Of a stretch of DNA of 46,288 nt, positions 36,967-45,492 are shown piece by piece. Made by a program: the position numbers and the translations under genes. Origin of the DNA: Bordetella parapertussis (GTDB lineage: Bacteria; Pseudomonadota; Gammaproteobacteria; Burkholderiales; SG8-39); contig CAMAWC010000023.1 of assembly GCA_945861875.1 (NCBI GenBank), forward strand, positions 1 to 46,288, in the 5' to 3' direction. The number at the start of each line of letters is the position of its first letter. The first letter of the stretch is position 1. Under the pieces are notes generated by a model. The model was given only the letters and a program-made list of their open reading frames with translations, searched no databases and was not told the origin of the DNA.

Positions 36967-37764
36967 ATGTACGCGTTCAATTATCAAAAAGCCAAATCCG
37001 TCGCCGACGCCACCGCCCTGCTGGGCAAAAATGCCGACGCCAAAGTCCTGTCCGGCGGACAGAGCCTGATCGCGGCGATGAAACTGCGCCTCGCCAACCC
37101 GTCCGACATCGTTGACATCAGCACGATCAAGGACCTCGCCGGTATCAAGACCGAGGGCAACACCGTCACCATAGGGGCGATGACGCGCCACGCCCAGGTC
37201 GCCGCCTCGGCCGAGGTGAAGAAAGCCATTCCGGCCCTCGCCGCGCTGGCCGGTGGCATCGGCGATCGCATGGTGCGCAACATGGGCACCATAGGCGGCT
37301 CGGTCGCCAACAACGACCCGGCGGCCGATTACCCCGCAGGCCTCGTTGCCCTGGGTGCCACCGTCATCACCGACAAGCGCAAGATCTCGGCCGACGAGTT
37401 TTTCAAGGGCATGTACGAAACGGCGCTGCAGGCCGGGGAAATCATCACCGCCGTCAGCTTCCAGGTACCCAAGCGCGCCGCCTACATGAAGTTCAAGAAC
37501 CCGGCCTCGCGCTATGCCATCGTCGGCGTGTTCGTCGCCGATTTTGGTTCAAGCGTGCGCGTGGCGGTGACCGGTGCTGCGGCAGGCGTGTTCCGCGTGC
37601 CGGAAATGGAAAAAGCCCTCGCCGCCAAGTTCACCCCCGAAGCCGTGGCCGGCATCAAGGTAGCCGAGGACAACCTCAACAATGACATGCACGCCAAGGC
37701 CGACTACCGTTCGCACCTGATCACGGTGATGGCCAAACGCGCGGTGGAAGCGGCGCTTAAATAA
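36967..37764 (+). CDS. coxM: Molybdenum hydroxylase medium subunit, FAD-binding (CoxM type)
   Basis: A 265-residue flavoprotein of the xanthine-dehydrogenase/CoxM family. FAD-binding motifs are LSGGQSLIAAMKLRLANP near 28-45 and TIGGSVANNDPAADYPAGLVALGA near 112-135. It accepts electrons from CoxS and passes them to a quinone or other acceptor. It lacks the extra [4Fe-4S] insertion seen in 4-hydroxybenzoyl-CoA reductases. It is the last gene of the coxSLM set and is followed by hairpins at 37799 and 37886. Confidence 0.95.
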   Translation: MYAFNYQKAKSVADATALLGKNADAKVLSGGQSLIAAMKLRLANPSDIVDISTIKDLAGIKTEGNTVTIGAMTRHAQVAASAEVKKAIPALAALAGGIGDRMVRNMGTIGGSVANNDPAADYPAGLVALGATVITDKRKISADEFFKGMYETALQAGEIITAVSFQVPKRAAYMKFKNPASRYAIVGVFVADFGSSVRVAVTGAAAGVFRVPEMEKALAAKFTPEAVAGIKVAEDNLNNDMHAKADYRSHLITVMAKRAVEAALK

Positions 37765-37798
37765 GCGAAGCGTTTGCGCAAGCTTATGTGGGGGATAT

Positions 37799-37819
37799 CA
37801 AGGGGGCGTCGCCCCCTTG
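37799..37819 (+). terminator. Strong hairpin after coxM
   Basis: CAAGGGGGCG / CGCCCCCTTG, a 10-bp near-perfect stem 35 bp after the coxM stop, followed by TTCC. It may be an imperfect terminator or a 3' stabiliser of the coxSLM message. Confidence 0.5.
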
Positions 37820-37885
37820 TTCCAACAGGTAAGCTGCACTGAAATAAGCGTCCCGCTGGACGGGACGCGCCAGCGTTCCCGCAAC

Positions 37886-37915
37886 CCCGCTCCCGGTTCT
37901 GGCGGCGGGTTTTTT
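37886..37915 (+). terminator. Rho-independent-like terminator downstream of coxM
   Basis: CCCGC ... GCGGG stem with a 14-nt loop, followed by TTTTTT at 37910-37915. It lies between the coxM end and the convergent DUF1028 gene and reads as a terminator on the plus strand. Confidence 0.55.
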
Positions 37916-37935
37916 ATTCGCCCCTCATTTGCCCC

Positions 37936-38637
37936 CTAGCGCGGCCCGCCCTTGACCCCGGTCTGCTTGCGCCAGTCGTCGTCGCGCGGCATGCTCGGGT
38001 TGGATGGCCGGGTGTCGTAGTAGGGAATCAGCGGGATGTATAAACCGTAAAGACGGCGCAATTCACCGATGGGTTCGTTGTGTTCGTCGGCGCGCAGGTC
38101 GACCCAGGCGTAGGATTTTTTATTAACCACCAGCAGCGCCGCAGAATGCTGGCCCGCCACCTGCCCGCCGGCATCGCGCCCTGCCTCGAGCGCGCGCACC
38201 AGGCGTTCCGCCAGTTCCTCGCCATCGGCTTTTTCGTAAGCCTCGCCCATTGCACTGGCGGTGCGCCCGCTGGTCAGCCGGTTGCCCAGCGCAACATAGC
38301 CGGCTCCGCTCACATGGCCCTTCCAGTCCTCGTTGTCCTTGCCGGTGTGCACCGCGATCCTGCCGTCCTTGTCCACCACCGCCATCTGGCGCCAGCGCAT
38401 GTTCTCGGCGCCGTCGCTGGAGGCAATCTCGCTTAAAACCTTTTCCGCGGAATAACCCATCTCAAGCAGGCGCAGGCCCAGCGGCCCCAGCCGCGGATCG
38501 CCGTTGGCCTGAACCACCAGTCCGCCCATGCCGGCCTTGAGGAAGGGACACTTGGCGCCGATCGCCATCGGTCGCGTTGCGATGCCGATGCCGAACATGC
38601 CGGTCCGCGCACATCTGGCGATAATCGAAAACGTCAT
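37936..38637 (-). CDS. DUF1028 family protein (Ntn-hydrolase-like)
   Basis: A 233-residue protein from ATG 38637; the frame is open much further upstream, but that part is a shadow of the Bug gene. It begins MTFSIIARCARTGMFGIGIAT, the family's invariant start, and contains FLKAGMGGLVVQANGDPRLGPLGL and YVALGNRLTSGRTASAMGEAY. DUF1028 proteins are placed in the Ntn-hydrolase superfamily, with the residue after Met as presumed nucleophile (Thr2 here); the substrate is unknown. It starts 1 bp after the Bug stop, so it is translationally coupled to a periplasmic binding protein. Confidence 0.88.
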   Translation of the reverse strand: MTFSIIARCARTGMFGIGIATRPMAIGAKCPFLKAGMGGLVVQANGDPRLGPLGLRLLEMGYSAEKVLSEIASSDGAENMRWRQMAVVDKDGRIAVHTGKDNEDWKGHVSGAGYVALGNRLTSGRTASAMGEAYEKADGEELAERLVRALEAGRDAGGQVAGQHSAALLVVNKKSYAWVDLRADEHNEPIGELRRLYGLYIPLIPYYDTRPSNPSMPRDDDWRKQTGVKGGPR

Positions 38638-38638
38638 G

Positions 38639-39625
38639 CTAGTTCCCCTTGATTCCGGCGGCCTTGACGACACCCGCCCACTTTGGAATTTCCTTGCGCC
38701 AGAACTCACGAAATTCGTCCGGCCCCATACCCGACACCTCCGCCCCCATTGCCGCCATGCGTGCCTTGAGGTCGGGCGCGGCGAGTGCCTTGGTGATGTC
38801 GGTGTACAGGCGCTGGATGACCGGGCGCGGCGTTCCCGCCGGCACGAACACGCCAAACCAGACGCTGGCGTCATAGCCGGGCACGCCCGCCTCGGCCACC
38901 GTCGGAAGATCCGGCAGTGCAACCGAGCGCAGCGCAGGCGTAACCGCCAGTGCACGCAACTTGCCCGACTGGATGTGCGGCAGCAAGGCCGGAATATTGT
39001 CGAACGACAGTTGCACCTGCCCGGCGAGCAGGTCGTTGAGCGCCGGGGCGGTGCCCTTGTAGGGCACATGTACCATGTCCACACCCGTCATCACCTTGAA
39101 CAATTCGCCCGACAAGTGCTGCGAGGTGCCATTGCCGGCCGAAGCGAAGTTCAGTTTGCCGGGCTGGCTCTTGGCGTACGCCATGAGTTCCTTCACCGAA
39201 TTGACCGGCAGCGCGGGATTGACCACCAGCACGTTGGGCACCACGGCCACCAGGATGACGGCGTCGAAATCGCGCAGCGGGTCATAAGGCAGGGCCGGAT
39301 TGAGGCTGGGTGCAATCGCATGCGTGGGCGAACTGCCCAGCGTGAGGGTGTAGCCGTCCGCCGGGGCTTTGGCCGCCGCCTCGGTACCGATTGCGCCGGC
39401 GGCCCCGGGCCGGTTGTCAACGATCACCGTCTGGCCGAGCGATTCGGTCAGCTTTTGCGCTATCAACCGGGAGAAAATATCGTTGGCCCCGCCCGGCGGC
39501 CAGGGGCTGATCCAGCGCACCGTCTTGACCGGATAGTCCTGCGCCACCGCCGTGCCCATACAGGCACCAAGGAGCAGCGCCGCGAGCAGCCTGCGCGTCC
39601 ACTTTGTCGAATCAGTCTTGGTCAT
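38639..39625 (-). CDS. Bug/TctC family periplasmic substrate-binding protein
   Basis: A 328-residue protein from ATG 39625; 30 further in-frame upstream residues lack a ribosome site. A signal peptide (RRLLAALLLGACMGTAVAQ) precedes DYPVKTVRWISPWPPGGANDIFSRL, VIVDNRPGAAGAIGTE, PADGYTLTL, LNFASAGNGTSQHLSGELF and HVPYKGTAPALNDLLAG, all Bug landmarks. It is the third orphan Bug protein in the window, here paired with DUF1028. The pair lies convergent to coxSLM and could bind the substrate of that enzyme, but this is inference. Confidence 0.92.
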   Translation of the reverse strand: MTKTDSTKWTRRLLAALLLGACMGTAVAQDYPVKTVRWISPWPPGGANDIFSRLIAQKLTESLGQTVIVDNRPGAAGAIGTEAAAKAPADGYTLTLGSSPTHAIAPSLNPALPYDPLRDFDAVILVAVVPNVLVVNPALPVNSVKELMAYAKSQPGKLNFASAGNGTSQHLSGELFKVMTGVDMVHVPYKGTAPALNDLLAGQVQLSFDNIPALLPHIQSGKLRALAVTPALRSVALPDLPTVAEAGVPGYDASVWFGVFVPAGTPRPVIQRLYTDITKALAAPDLKARMAAMGAEVSGMGPDEFREFWRKEIPKWAGVVKAAGIKGN

Positions 39626-39832
39626 GACGCCCCACTTGTTGAGGTTGCAGGCCAATCGGGCCACCGCGAATATCACCGAGCGTGCCAATGTAGCGCACGA
39701 ATCGATTGCCAGCAATCAAAGAGGCGGAATATCATGGCTGGCTTTCATGCATGCGCAGCAATGATGGCCGTTGCGTGTCCGACTCACCACTGCGCCGCCC
39801 AACCACATTTTTGTTTCTGAAGGAGCAAGACA

Positions 39833-40297
39833 ATGGCTGTTGTCAGGGAAAAAACCACCATCAAGATGCGCATAGAAGGCGTGGTGCGTTCGCATTCGCG
39901 CACCGACGTCAGCATTCGCGGCCTGTCCACGGTCATCGATGAACCGGTCGAGCGCGGCGGCACCAATCTTGGCATGAGCCCGACCGAGACATTCGGCGCT
40001 GCGCTCATTGCCTGCACCAACGTCATCAGCCACAAGATCGCGCACAAGAACGGCGTCGACATCAAGGCGATGAAAATCCGCCTCGAAGCGGACTTTGACC
40101 GGCGCGGCGTCACCCTCGCCGAGGACATCGCCGTGCCCTTCCCGGCGATGACGCTGTTCATCGACGTCACCACCGATGCGACGCAGGCGCAGATCGACCA
40201 GCTGCGCCATGAACTGCAAATGTACTGCCCCATCGCCAAGATCGTGCGCGCCTCGGGCACCCAGCTTTCCGAAGTCTGGAATATTGTGCCGGCGTAA
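39833..40297 (+). CDS. OsmC family peroxiredoxin-like protein
   Basis: A 154-residue OsmC/Ohr-fold protein. The two redox cysteines are Cys61 in ALIACTNVISHKIA and Cys132 in MYCPIAKI, with the N-terminal GTNLGMSPTETFGAAL segment typical of the family. Characterised members reduce organic hydroperoxides through a thiol-disulfide cycle; others have unknown substrates. AAGGAG is placed before the ATG. It is first of the plus-strand run leading into coxD, separated from the metallo-hydrolase gene by 43 bp. Confidence 0.88.
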   Translation: MAVVREKTTIKMRIEGVVRSHSRTDVSIRGLSTVIDEPVERGGTNLGMSPTETFGAALIACTNVISHKIAHKNGVDIKAMKIRLEADFDRRGVTLAEDIAVPFPAMTLFIDVTTDATQAQIDQLRHELQMYCPIAKIVRASGTQLSEVWNIVPA

Positions 40298-40340
40298 TCC
40301 GGCCGGAATTGCGTTTTCACCCCCTTCCGGAGGAGACAGC

Positions 40341-41318
40341 ATGCAAAGTGTCCGCTTACTGCTTTCAATCGGCTCGCTTGTCTGTACCCTGTTCAGCGCC
40401 GGTGCCGTGGCGCAGCCGGCCACCTCCGCCACCGCCGATGAGTTTCGCGTGACCCTGCTGGGCACCGGAAGCCCGATGCCGGTGATGCGCCGCTTCGGCC
40501 CGGGCGTGCTGGTACAGGCCGGCGGGCAGAACCTGCTCATCGACGCCGGACGCGGCGGCACGCAACGCCTGTTGCAGGTCGGCCTGAAACTGGGCGCGGT
40601 CGACGCCTTGTTCCTTACCCACCTGCACTCTGACCATGTCGTTGGCATCCCCGACTTGTGGCTCTCGGGCTGGCTGGAGCCGCCGTGGGCACAGCGCAAA
40701 GGGCCGTTCAGGGTCTACGGCCCGGCCGGCTCGCAAAACCTCATGGACGGTCTCACCAGAGCCTTTGACTGGGACATCAAGGCGCGCATCGCAGACCAGA
40801 AACTCGATCCGGCCAACATCCGCTCGGAGGTGACCGAAATCAAGCAGGGCGTCATTTACGAAAAAGGCGGCGTCAAGGTCACGGCCTTCGATGTCGACCA
40901 CGGCGAGATGCTGCATCCTGCCTTTGGCTATCGCATCGACTACGCCGGCCGGTCAGTCACCATTTCGGGCGACACGAAATTCAACGAAAACCTGATTCGT
41001 TACGCCGCAAACACCGACCTGCTTATCCACCAGGTTGCCGCAGCGCGCGAGGAACTGGCCGTGTTGCCGGCGTTCAAGGTCATCCTGGAACACCACACCA
41101 AGCCGGAAGAAGCCGGCGTGGTGTTCACGCGTACCAAACCGAAACTCGCGGTGTACTACCACTTCGTCCTGCTTGGCACACCCAAGGTGCCACCCATGAC
41201 CGAGCAGGAAGTGGTCGAGATGACGCGCAAAACCTATACCGGGCCGCTGCTGGTCGGCGAGGACTTGATGGCCTTTCGCATCGACGCGGATCGCGTGGTG
41301 CAGCTGCCACCAAAATAA
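40341..41318 (+). CDS. Exported metallo-beta-lactamase-fold hydrolase (RNase Z/arylsulfatase-like branch)
   Basis: A 325-residue protein; ATG 40341 follows GGAGGAGA and gives a signal peptide ending near AVAQP. The zinc motif THLHSDHVVG supplies His94, His96, Asp98 and His99; DVDHGEMLHPAFGYRI, ISGDTKFNENL (metal-bridging Asp) and LEHHTKPEEAG supply the rest. It resembles the ElaC/AtsA-like subgroup, but the signal peptide argues for a periplasmic hydrolase rather than tRNA maturation. The substrate may be a cyclic ester or lactone. It precedes coxD by 56 bp. Confidence 0.87.
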   Translation: MQSVRLLLSIGSLVCTLFSAGAVAQPATSATADEFRVTLLGTGSPMPVMRRFGPGVLVQAGGQNLLIDAGRGGTQRLLQVGLKLGAVDALFLTHLHSDHVVGIPDLWLSGWLEPPWAQRKGPFRVYGPAGSQNLMDGLTRAFDWDIKARIADQKLDPANIRSEVTEIKQGVIYEKGGVKVTAFDVDHGEMLHPAFGYRIDYAGRSVTISGDTKFNENLIRYAANTDLLIHQVAAAREELAVLPAFKVILEHHTKPEEAGVVFTRTKPKLAVYYHFVLLGTPKVPPMTEQEVVEMTRKTYTGPLLVGEDLMAFRIDADRVVQLPPK

Positions 41319-41374
41319 GGCCGCGCACACTGCGCCTGCTTCTGGGAAAGCGCGCTTGCTGGCATAATTATCCC

Positions 41375-42289
41375 ATGGCAACCCAACCTCTCCCCAAATC
41401 CGTCGACGACACGCTGAAACTGCTGTCGAGTGCCGACTACGTTGCCGAACGCAGCCTTGCGACCTCGGTGTTCCTTGCGCTCAAGATGGAGCGCCCGCTG
41501 ATGCTCGAGGGCGAGGCCGGCGTCGGCAAGACCGAGATCGCCAAGGTCCTGGCCAAATCGCTCGGCCGCGAACTGATACGGCTGCAATGCTACGAGGGGC
41601 TCGACGTGGCGAGTGCGGTGTACGAGTGGAATTACTCGCGCCAGATGATAGAAATCCGCCTCGCCGAGGCCTCGGGTGAAACATCCAAGGACAAGATCGG
41701 CGCGGACATTTTTTCGGAAAAATTCCTCATCCGCCGCCCGCTGCTGCGCGCCCTCGAAGCCAAGGGGCCGCCACCGGTGCTGCTGATCGACGAACTGGAT
41801 CGCACCGACGAGCCCTTCGAGGCCTACCTGCTCGAGATCCTCTCCGACTTCCAGGTGACGGTGCCCGAGATCGGCACCATTGCGGCGAAAAAACCGCCCA
41901 TCGTCATCCTCACTTCCAACCGCACGCGTGAAATCCACGACGCGGTCAAACGCCGCTGCCTTTATCACTGGGTCGATTACCCGGACGCCGAGCGCGAGCT
42001 CGACATCCTGCGGCGCAAGGCGCCGGGTGCCTCCGAGCGTCTGTCGCGCGAAGTGGTGGAGTTCGTGCAACGGCTGCGCAAAATGGATTTGTTCAAGCTG
42101 CCCGGCGTGGCCGAAACCATAGACTGGTCCAAGGCGCTGGTGGCCCTGGATCGCATGACGCTCGACCCGGCCACCGTCAACGACACGCTGGGCGCCCTGC
42201 TCAAGTACCAGGACGACATCGGGCGCATCCAGGGCAGCGAAGCCGGACGCCTGCTGGCCGAGGTCAAAGCCGAACTCGCGGCCTCCTGA
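41375..42289 (+). CDS. coxD: MoxR-family AAA+ ATPase, CoxD-like
   Basis: A 304-residue AAA+ protein. Walker A is EGEAGVGKTEIAK, Walker B is VLLIDELDRTDEPF, sensor 1 is VILTSNRTREIHDAVKRRC, and the YEGLDVASAVYEWNY segment is typical of the CoxD branch of MoxR. In Oligotropha, CoxD and CoxE partially unfold apo-CO dehydrogenase so that its copper-sulfur site can be built. Since the large subunit here lacks the copper Cys, the pair probably matures or inserts another cofactor state. The usual partner VWA gene follows, but after an inserted malonyl-CoA decarboxylase gene. Confidence 0.92.
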   Translation: MATQPLPKSVDDTLKLLSSADYVAERSLATSVFLALKMERPLMLEGEAGVGKTEIAKVLAKSLGRELIRLQCYEGLDVASAVYEWNYSRQMIEIRLAEASGETSKDKIGADIFSEKFLIRRPLLRALEAKGPPPVLLIDELDRTDEPFEAYLLEILSDFQVTVPEIGTIAAKKPPIVILTSNRTREIHDAVKRRCLYHWVDYPDAERELDILRRKAPGASERLSREVVEFVQRLRKMDLFKLPGVAETIDWSKALVALDRMTLDPATVNDTLGALLKYQDDIGRIQGSEAGRLLAEVKAELAAS

Positions 42290-42308
42290 TTCCCCGTCCC
42301 CGATCGCC

Positions 42309-43655
42309 GTGGACAAACCCAATTTCCTCAAGCGCCTGCTCGGCTCGGTCAGCAGGCCCGCGGGTGCGCTGTCAGCGACCGACGCGCGCAAGGCGCGCCT
42401 GGTCATTGCCGGCTGCCACGCCCTGCTGTCCGAGCGCGGCGAAGCTTCGGGGGCTAGCCTCGCGCGCGAGGCCCTCGCCGCCTACCAGCAGCTCGAGGGC
42501 GCGAGCCTGGAGGCTTTTTTTGACCGACTGGCGGAGGAATTTTCACCCGATCCCAAAGCGGTCGGCCGCGCCGCCGATAACTATCGTGACGATCCGTCGC
42601 CGCGCAACCTGATCAAGTTGCAGGATGCGGTCGAAGCGCCGCGCCAGGAATTGTTCCGGCGCCTCAACATGGCGCCGGGCGGCACCGGCACCCTGGTGCA
42701 AATGCGCCGCCGCCTGCTGCTCGGCATGAAGGCCCACCCGCACTGGGCCGGCAACGACGCCGACCTCGGCCACCTGCTCTCGTCCTGGTTCAACCGCGGC
42801 TTTCTCACGCTGCAACGCATAGACTGGCGCACCTCGGCCATCGTGCTGGAAAAACTCATCCAGTACGAAGCGGTGCACCAGATCCAGGGCTGGGACGACC
42901 TGCGCCGCCGCCTGCAGGCGGACCGCCGCTGCTACGCTTTTTTCCACCCCGCCCTGCCCGACGAACCGGTGATTTTCATCGAAGTCGCGTTGACCCACGG
43001 CATCAGCGCCAAGGCGCAGATCCTGCTCGACCCGGTCTCGCCGATCACCGACCTGACGCGCGCCGACTGTGCGATTTTTTATTCCATCACCAACTGCCAG
43101 GAAGGCCTGCGCGGCATTTCCTTCGGCAACTTCCTCATCAAGCAGGTGGCCGAGGACCTCGGCCGGGAGTTTCCGCGCGTCAAGACCTTTGCCACGCTCT
43201 CGCCCATACCGGGATTTCGAAAATGGCTGGCGAGCGATGCGGCCAAACTTTCGGGCGAGGCACAGGCCAGGGTGGCGCCGCTGCTCGAGCGCCTGGGTGA
43301 TGCGCAATGGCTGGATGACAAGGACCTCAGCACCGCATTGCAACAACCGCTGACGCAGCTGTGCGCGCACTACCTGCTGCGCGCCAAGCAGGGCGAGGAG
43401 CCGCTCGACCCGGTGGCGCGCTTTCACCTTTCCAACGGCGCGCGCATGGAGCGCATCAACTGGATGGGCGACACCTCGGAAGCCGGCATGTTCCGTTCGG
43501 CCGGGCTGATGGTCAATTACGTCTACAAGCTGGCGGATGTGGAACGCAACCACGAGGCCTACGTCAAGGAACACAAGGTCATCGCTTCCAACAGGCTCGA
43601 ATCCCTCGCCAAGGACGCCCCGCTGTCTCCGGGCAAACGCGGCGCGGCGCGTTGA
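42309..43655 (+). CDS. Malonyl-CoA decarboxylase family protein
   Basis: A 448-residue protein, GTG start at 42309, 19 bp after coxD. It has the all-helical N-terminal domain and the GNAT-like catalytic domain of the family: HPALPDEPVIFIEVALTHGI, AIFYSITNCQEGLRGISFGNFLIKQV (Ser259 is the presumed catalytic Ser) and DPVARFHLSNGARMERINWMGD (His373 the presumed base). The enzyme converts malonyl-CoA to acetyl-CoA and CO2. Its stop overlaps the coxE start (TGATG), so it is translationally coupled to a maturation gene of a molybdenum hydroxylase. No mitochondrial or other targeting signal is seen. Confidence 0.92.
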   Translation: MDKPNFLKRLLGSVSRPAGALSATDARKARLVIAGCHALLSERGEASGASLAREALAAYQQLEGASLEAFFDRLAEEFSPDPKAVGRAADNYRDDPSPRNLIKLQDAVEAPRQELFRRLNMAPGGTGTLVQMRRRLLLGMKAHPHWAGNDADLGHLLSSWFNRGFLTLQRIDWRTSAIVLEKLIQYEAVHQIQGWDDLRRRLQADRRCYAFFHPALPDEPVIFIEVALTHGISAKAQILLDPVSPITDLTRADCAIFYSITNCQEGLRGISFGNFLIKQVAEDLGREFPRVKTFATLSPIPGFRKWLASDAAKLSGEAQARVAPLLERLGDAQWLDDKDLSTALQQPLTQLCAHYLLRAKQGEEPLDPVARFHLSNGARMERINWMGDTSEAGMFRSAGLMVNYVYKLADVERNHEAYVKEHKVIASNRLESLAKDAPLSPGKRGAAR

Positions 43656-44863
43656 TGCGTACGCTGCCAACCACAGAAGGCGGCCACCTCGGCGACAACG
43701 TCATGCACTTTGCGCGCGTACTGCGTGCAGCGGGCATTCCGGTGGGGCCGGACCGGGTAATTGACGCCCTGCGGGCACTTGAGGCCACCGGCGTGGCAAG
43801 GCGCGATGATTTTTACTGGACGCTCGCCAGCCTGTTCCTGGGCAAGCGCGAGCAGTTCGAGATTTTCGACCAGGCTTTTCACATTTTCTGGCGCGACCCG
43901 AAAATGCTCGAACGCGCCATGGCGCTGATGCTGCCGCAGGTCTACGGCCGCGCCGAACGCGAAGACGAACAGGCGAGCAACCGCCTCGCCGAAGCCCTGT
44001 ACGGCGGCAAGGAACAGCAGGAAGGCCAGCAGCCCGAGCAGGACCAGGAAGTCGAGATCGATTCGACCTTCACCGTTTCGGATCGCGAGTTGCTGCAGCA
44101 CGCCGACTTTGAGACCATGACCAACGAGGAACTGGCGCAGGCGAAAAAAATGATCGCCGCGCTGCGCCTGCCCATCCCCGAGGTGCGCACGCGCCGCCTC
44201 GCGCCCGATGCGCGCGGCGCGCTGCTCGATGCGCGTGCCACGCTGCGCGCAAGCTTGCGCTCTGGCGGCGACCTTATCCCCTTGCGCAAGCGTTCGCCGC
44301 AAAAACGCCATCCGCCGCTGGTGGTGTTGTGCGACATCTCGGGCAGCATGAGCCGCTATTCGCGCATGTTCCTGCACTTTTTGCACGCGCTCACCAATGA
44401 CCGCGACCGCGTGCACTGCTTTGTCTTTGGCACACGGCTCACCAACGTCACGCGCGCGCTGCGCCATCGCGACGTCGACCTTGCCATGGATCGCGTCGCC
44501 GAACTGGTGGCCGACTGGTCCGGAGGCACGCGCATCGGCGCCTCGATGCACGAGTTCAACCTGCACTGGGGCCGGCGCGTGCTGGGGCAGAACGCGGTTC
44601 TGCTGCTCATTTCCGACGGCCTTGACCGCGAGGCGGGCAACGGCCTGTCGGAGGAAATGTCCCGCCTGCACCGCTCGACCAGCCAGTTGATCTGGCTTAA
44701 CCCCTTGTTGCGCTACAGCTCTTTCGAGGCCAAGCCGGCGGGCGTGAAGGCCATGCTGCCGCATGTGGATGCCTTCCTGCCGGTGCACAATATCGCCAGC
44801 CTGGTCGACTTGGGACGTATACTGGCGAAAATCAAACGCACCGGCATGCCGCTGGCAGCCTAG
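43655..44863 (+). CDS. coxE: VWA-domain protein, CoxE-like
   Basis: A 402-residue protein starting at ATG 43655, overlapping the preceding stop by 1 nt. The N-terminal helical part (GDNVMHFARVLRAAGIPVGPDRVIDAL) and Glu/Gln-rich linker (about 120-140) precede a VWA domain with MIDAS motif DISGSMSRYS (Asp227), the threonine in GGTRIGASM, and LLLISDGLDRE. This is the CoxE partner of MoxR-type CoxD; together they act as a chaperone-like machine for the molybdenum hydroxylase. The family pairing is intact despite the inserted decarboxylase gene. Confidence 0.92.
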   Translation: MRTLPTTEGGHLGDNVMHFARVLRAAGIPVGPDRVIDALRALEATGVARRDDFYWTLASLFLGKREQFEIFDQAFHIFWRDPKMLERAMALMLPQVYGRAEREDEQASNRLAEALYGGKEQQEGQQPEQDQEVEIDSTFTVSDRELLQHADFETMTNEELAQAKKMIAALRLPIPEVRTRRLAPDARGALLDARATLRASLRSGGDLIPLRKRSPQKRHPPLVVLCDISGSMSRYSRMFLHFLHALTNDRDRVHCFVFGTRLTNVTRALRHRDVDLAMDRVAELVADWSGGTRIGASMHEFNLHWGRRVLGQNAVLLLISDGLDREAGNGLSEEMSRLHRSTSQLIWLNPLLRYSSFEAKPAGVKAMLPHVDAFLPVHNIASLVDLGRILAKIKRTGMPLAA

Positions 44864-44905
44864 ACAGCCCGCCCCGTCCCACGGGGTACAACCTCTGGAA
44901 ACAAT

Positions 44906-45472
44906 ATGGAACTCACCGGCGAACAACTCATCCCGCAAACCCAGGCGCTGGTCTGGGACGCTCTCAACGACCCCGAAGTACTCAAGGCCTGCATCACCGG
45001 CTGCGAAACCATTGAAAAGGTGTCGGACACCGAATTCAACGTCACCATCCTTGCCGCGGTGGGCCCGGTCAAGGCGCGCTTCAAGGGCAACCTGCTGCTC
45101 TCCGAACTCAACCCGCCCAACTCCTACGCCCTCGCCTTCAGCGGCAACGGCGGCGCCGCCGGTTTCGGCAAGGGCGGCGCGCAAGTCACGTTGACCACCG
45201 AGGGCGCGGCGACCAAGCTGGTCTATGTCGCCAAGGCGCAAGTCGGCGGCAAGCTGGCGCAAGTCGGATCGCGCCTCATCGACGGCGTGGCGAAAAAGCT
45301 GGCCGAGGATTTTTTCAAGGCGTTTAACGCCAAGGTGGGCGTGCCGGTGGCGGCAGACGCCGATGCGCCCGGCCCTTCCGCCGGCAAGGCGACTGTTGCA
45401 GAGCACTTCAATCCGCTGTGGTTTGTGCTGGTGGTGGTTGCCGGCATGTTCGCGCTGACCTACTTCGTTTGA
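44906..45472 (+). CDS. coxG: CoxG-like SRPBCC protein with C-terminal membrane anchor
   Basis: A 188-residue protein. The START-like SRPBCC domain covers about 1-150 (MELTGEQLIPQTQALVWDALNDPEVLKACITGC ... VKARFKGNLLLSEL ... GKLAQVGSRLIDGVAKKLAEDFFKAF). A short Pro/Ala linker leads to a terminal hydrophobic helix (residues about 167-188, PLWFVLVVVAGMFALTYFV). CoxG homologues tether CO dehydrogenase to the cytoplasmic membrane, and I recall recent mycobacterial work proposing quinone handling. It lies 42 bp after coxE and closes the cluster. Confidence 0.92.
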   Translation: MELTGEQLIPQTQALVWDALNDPEVLKACITGCETIEKVSDTEFNVTILAAVGPVKARFKGNLLLSELNPPNSYALAFSGNGGAAGFGKGGAQVTLTTEGAATKLVYVAKAQVGGKLAQVGSRLIDGVAKKLAEDFFKAFNAKVGVPVAADADAPGPSAGKATVAEHFNPLWFVLVVVAGMFALTYFV

Positions 45473-45492
45473 ACTGACCTGTCGAGGTTATC

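Noticed and set aside
43559..45406. 615-residue minus-strand frame across coxE and coxG
   Set aside because: Antisense to coxE and coxG, both with clear domain motifs; no recognisable domain.
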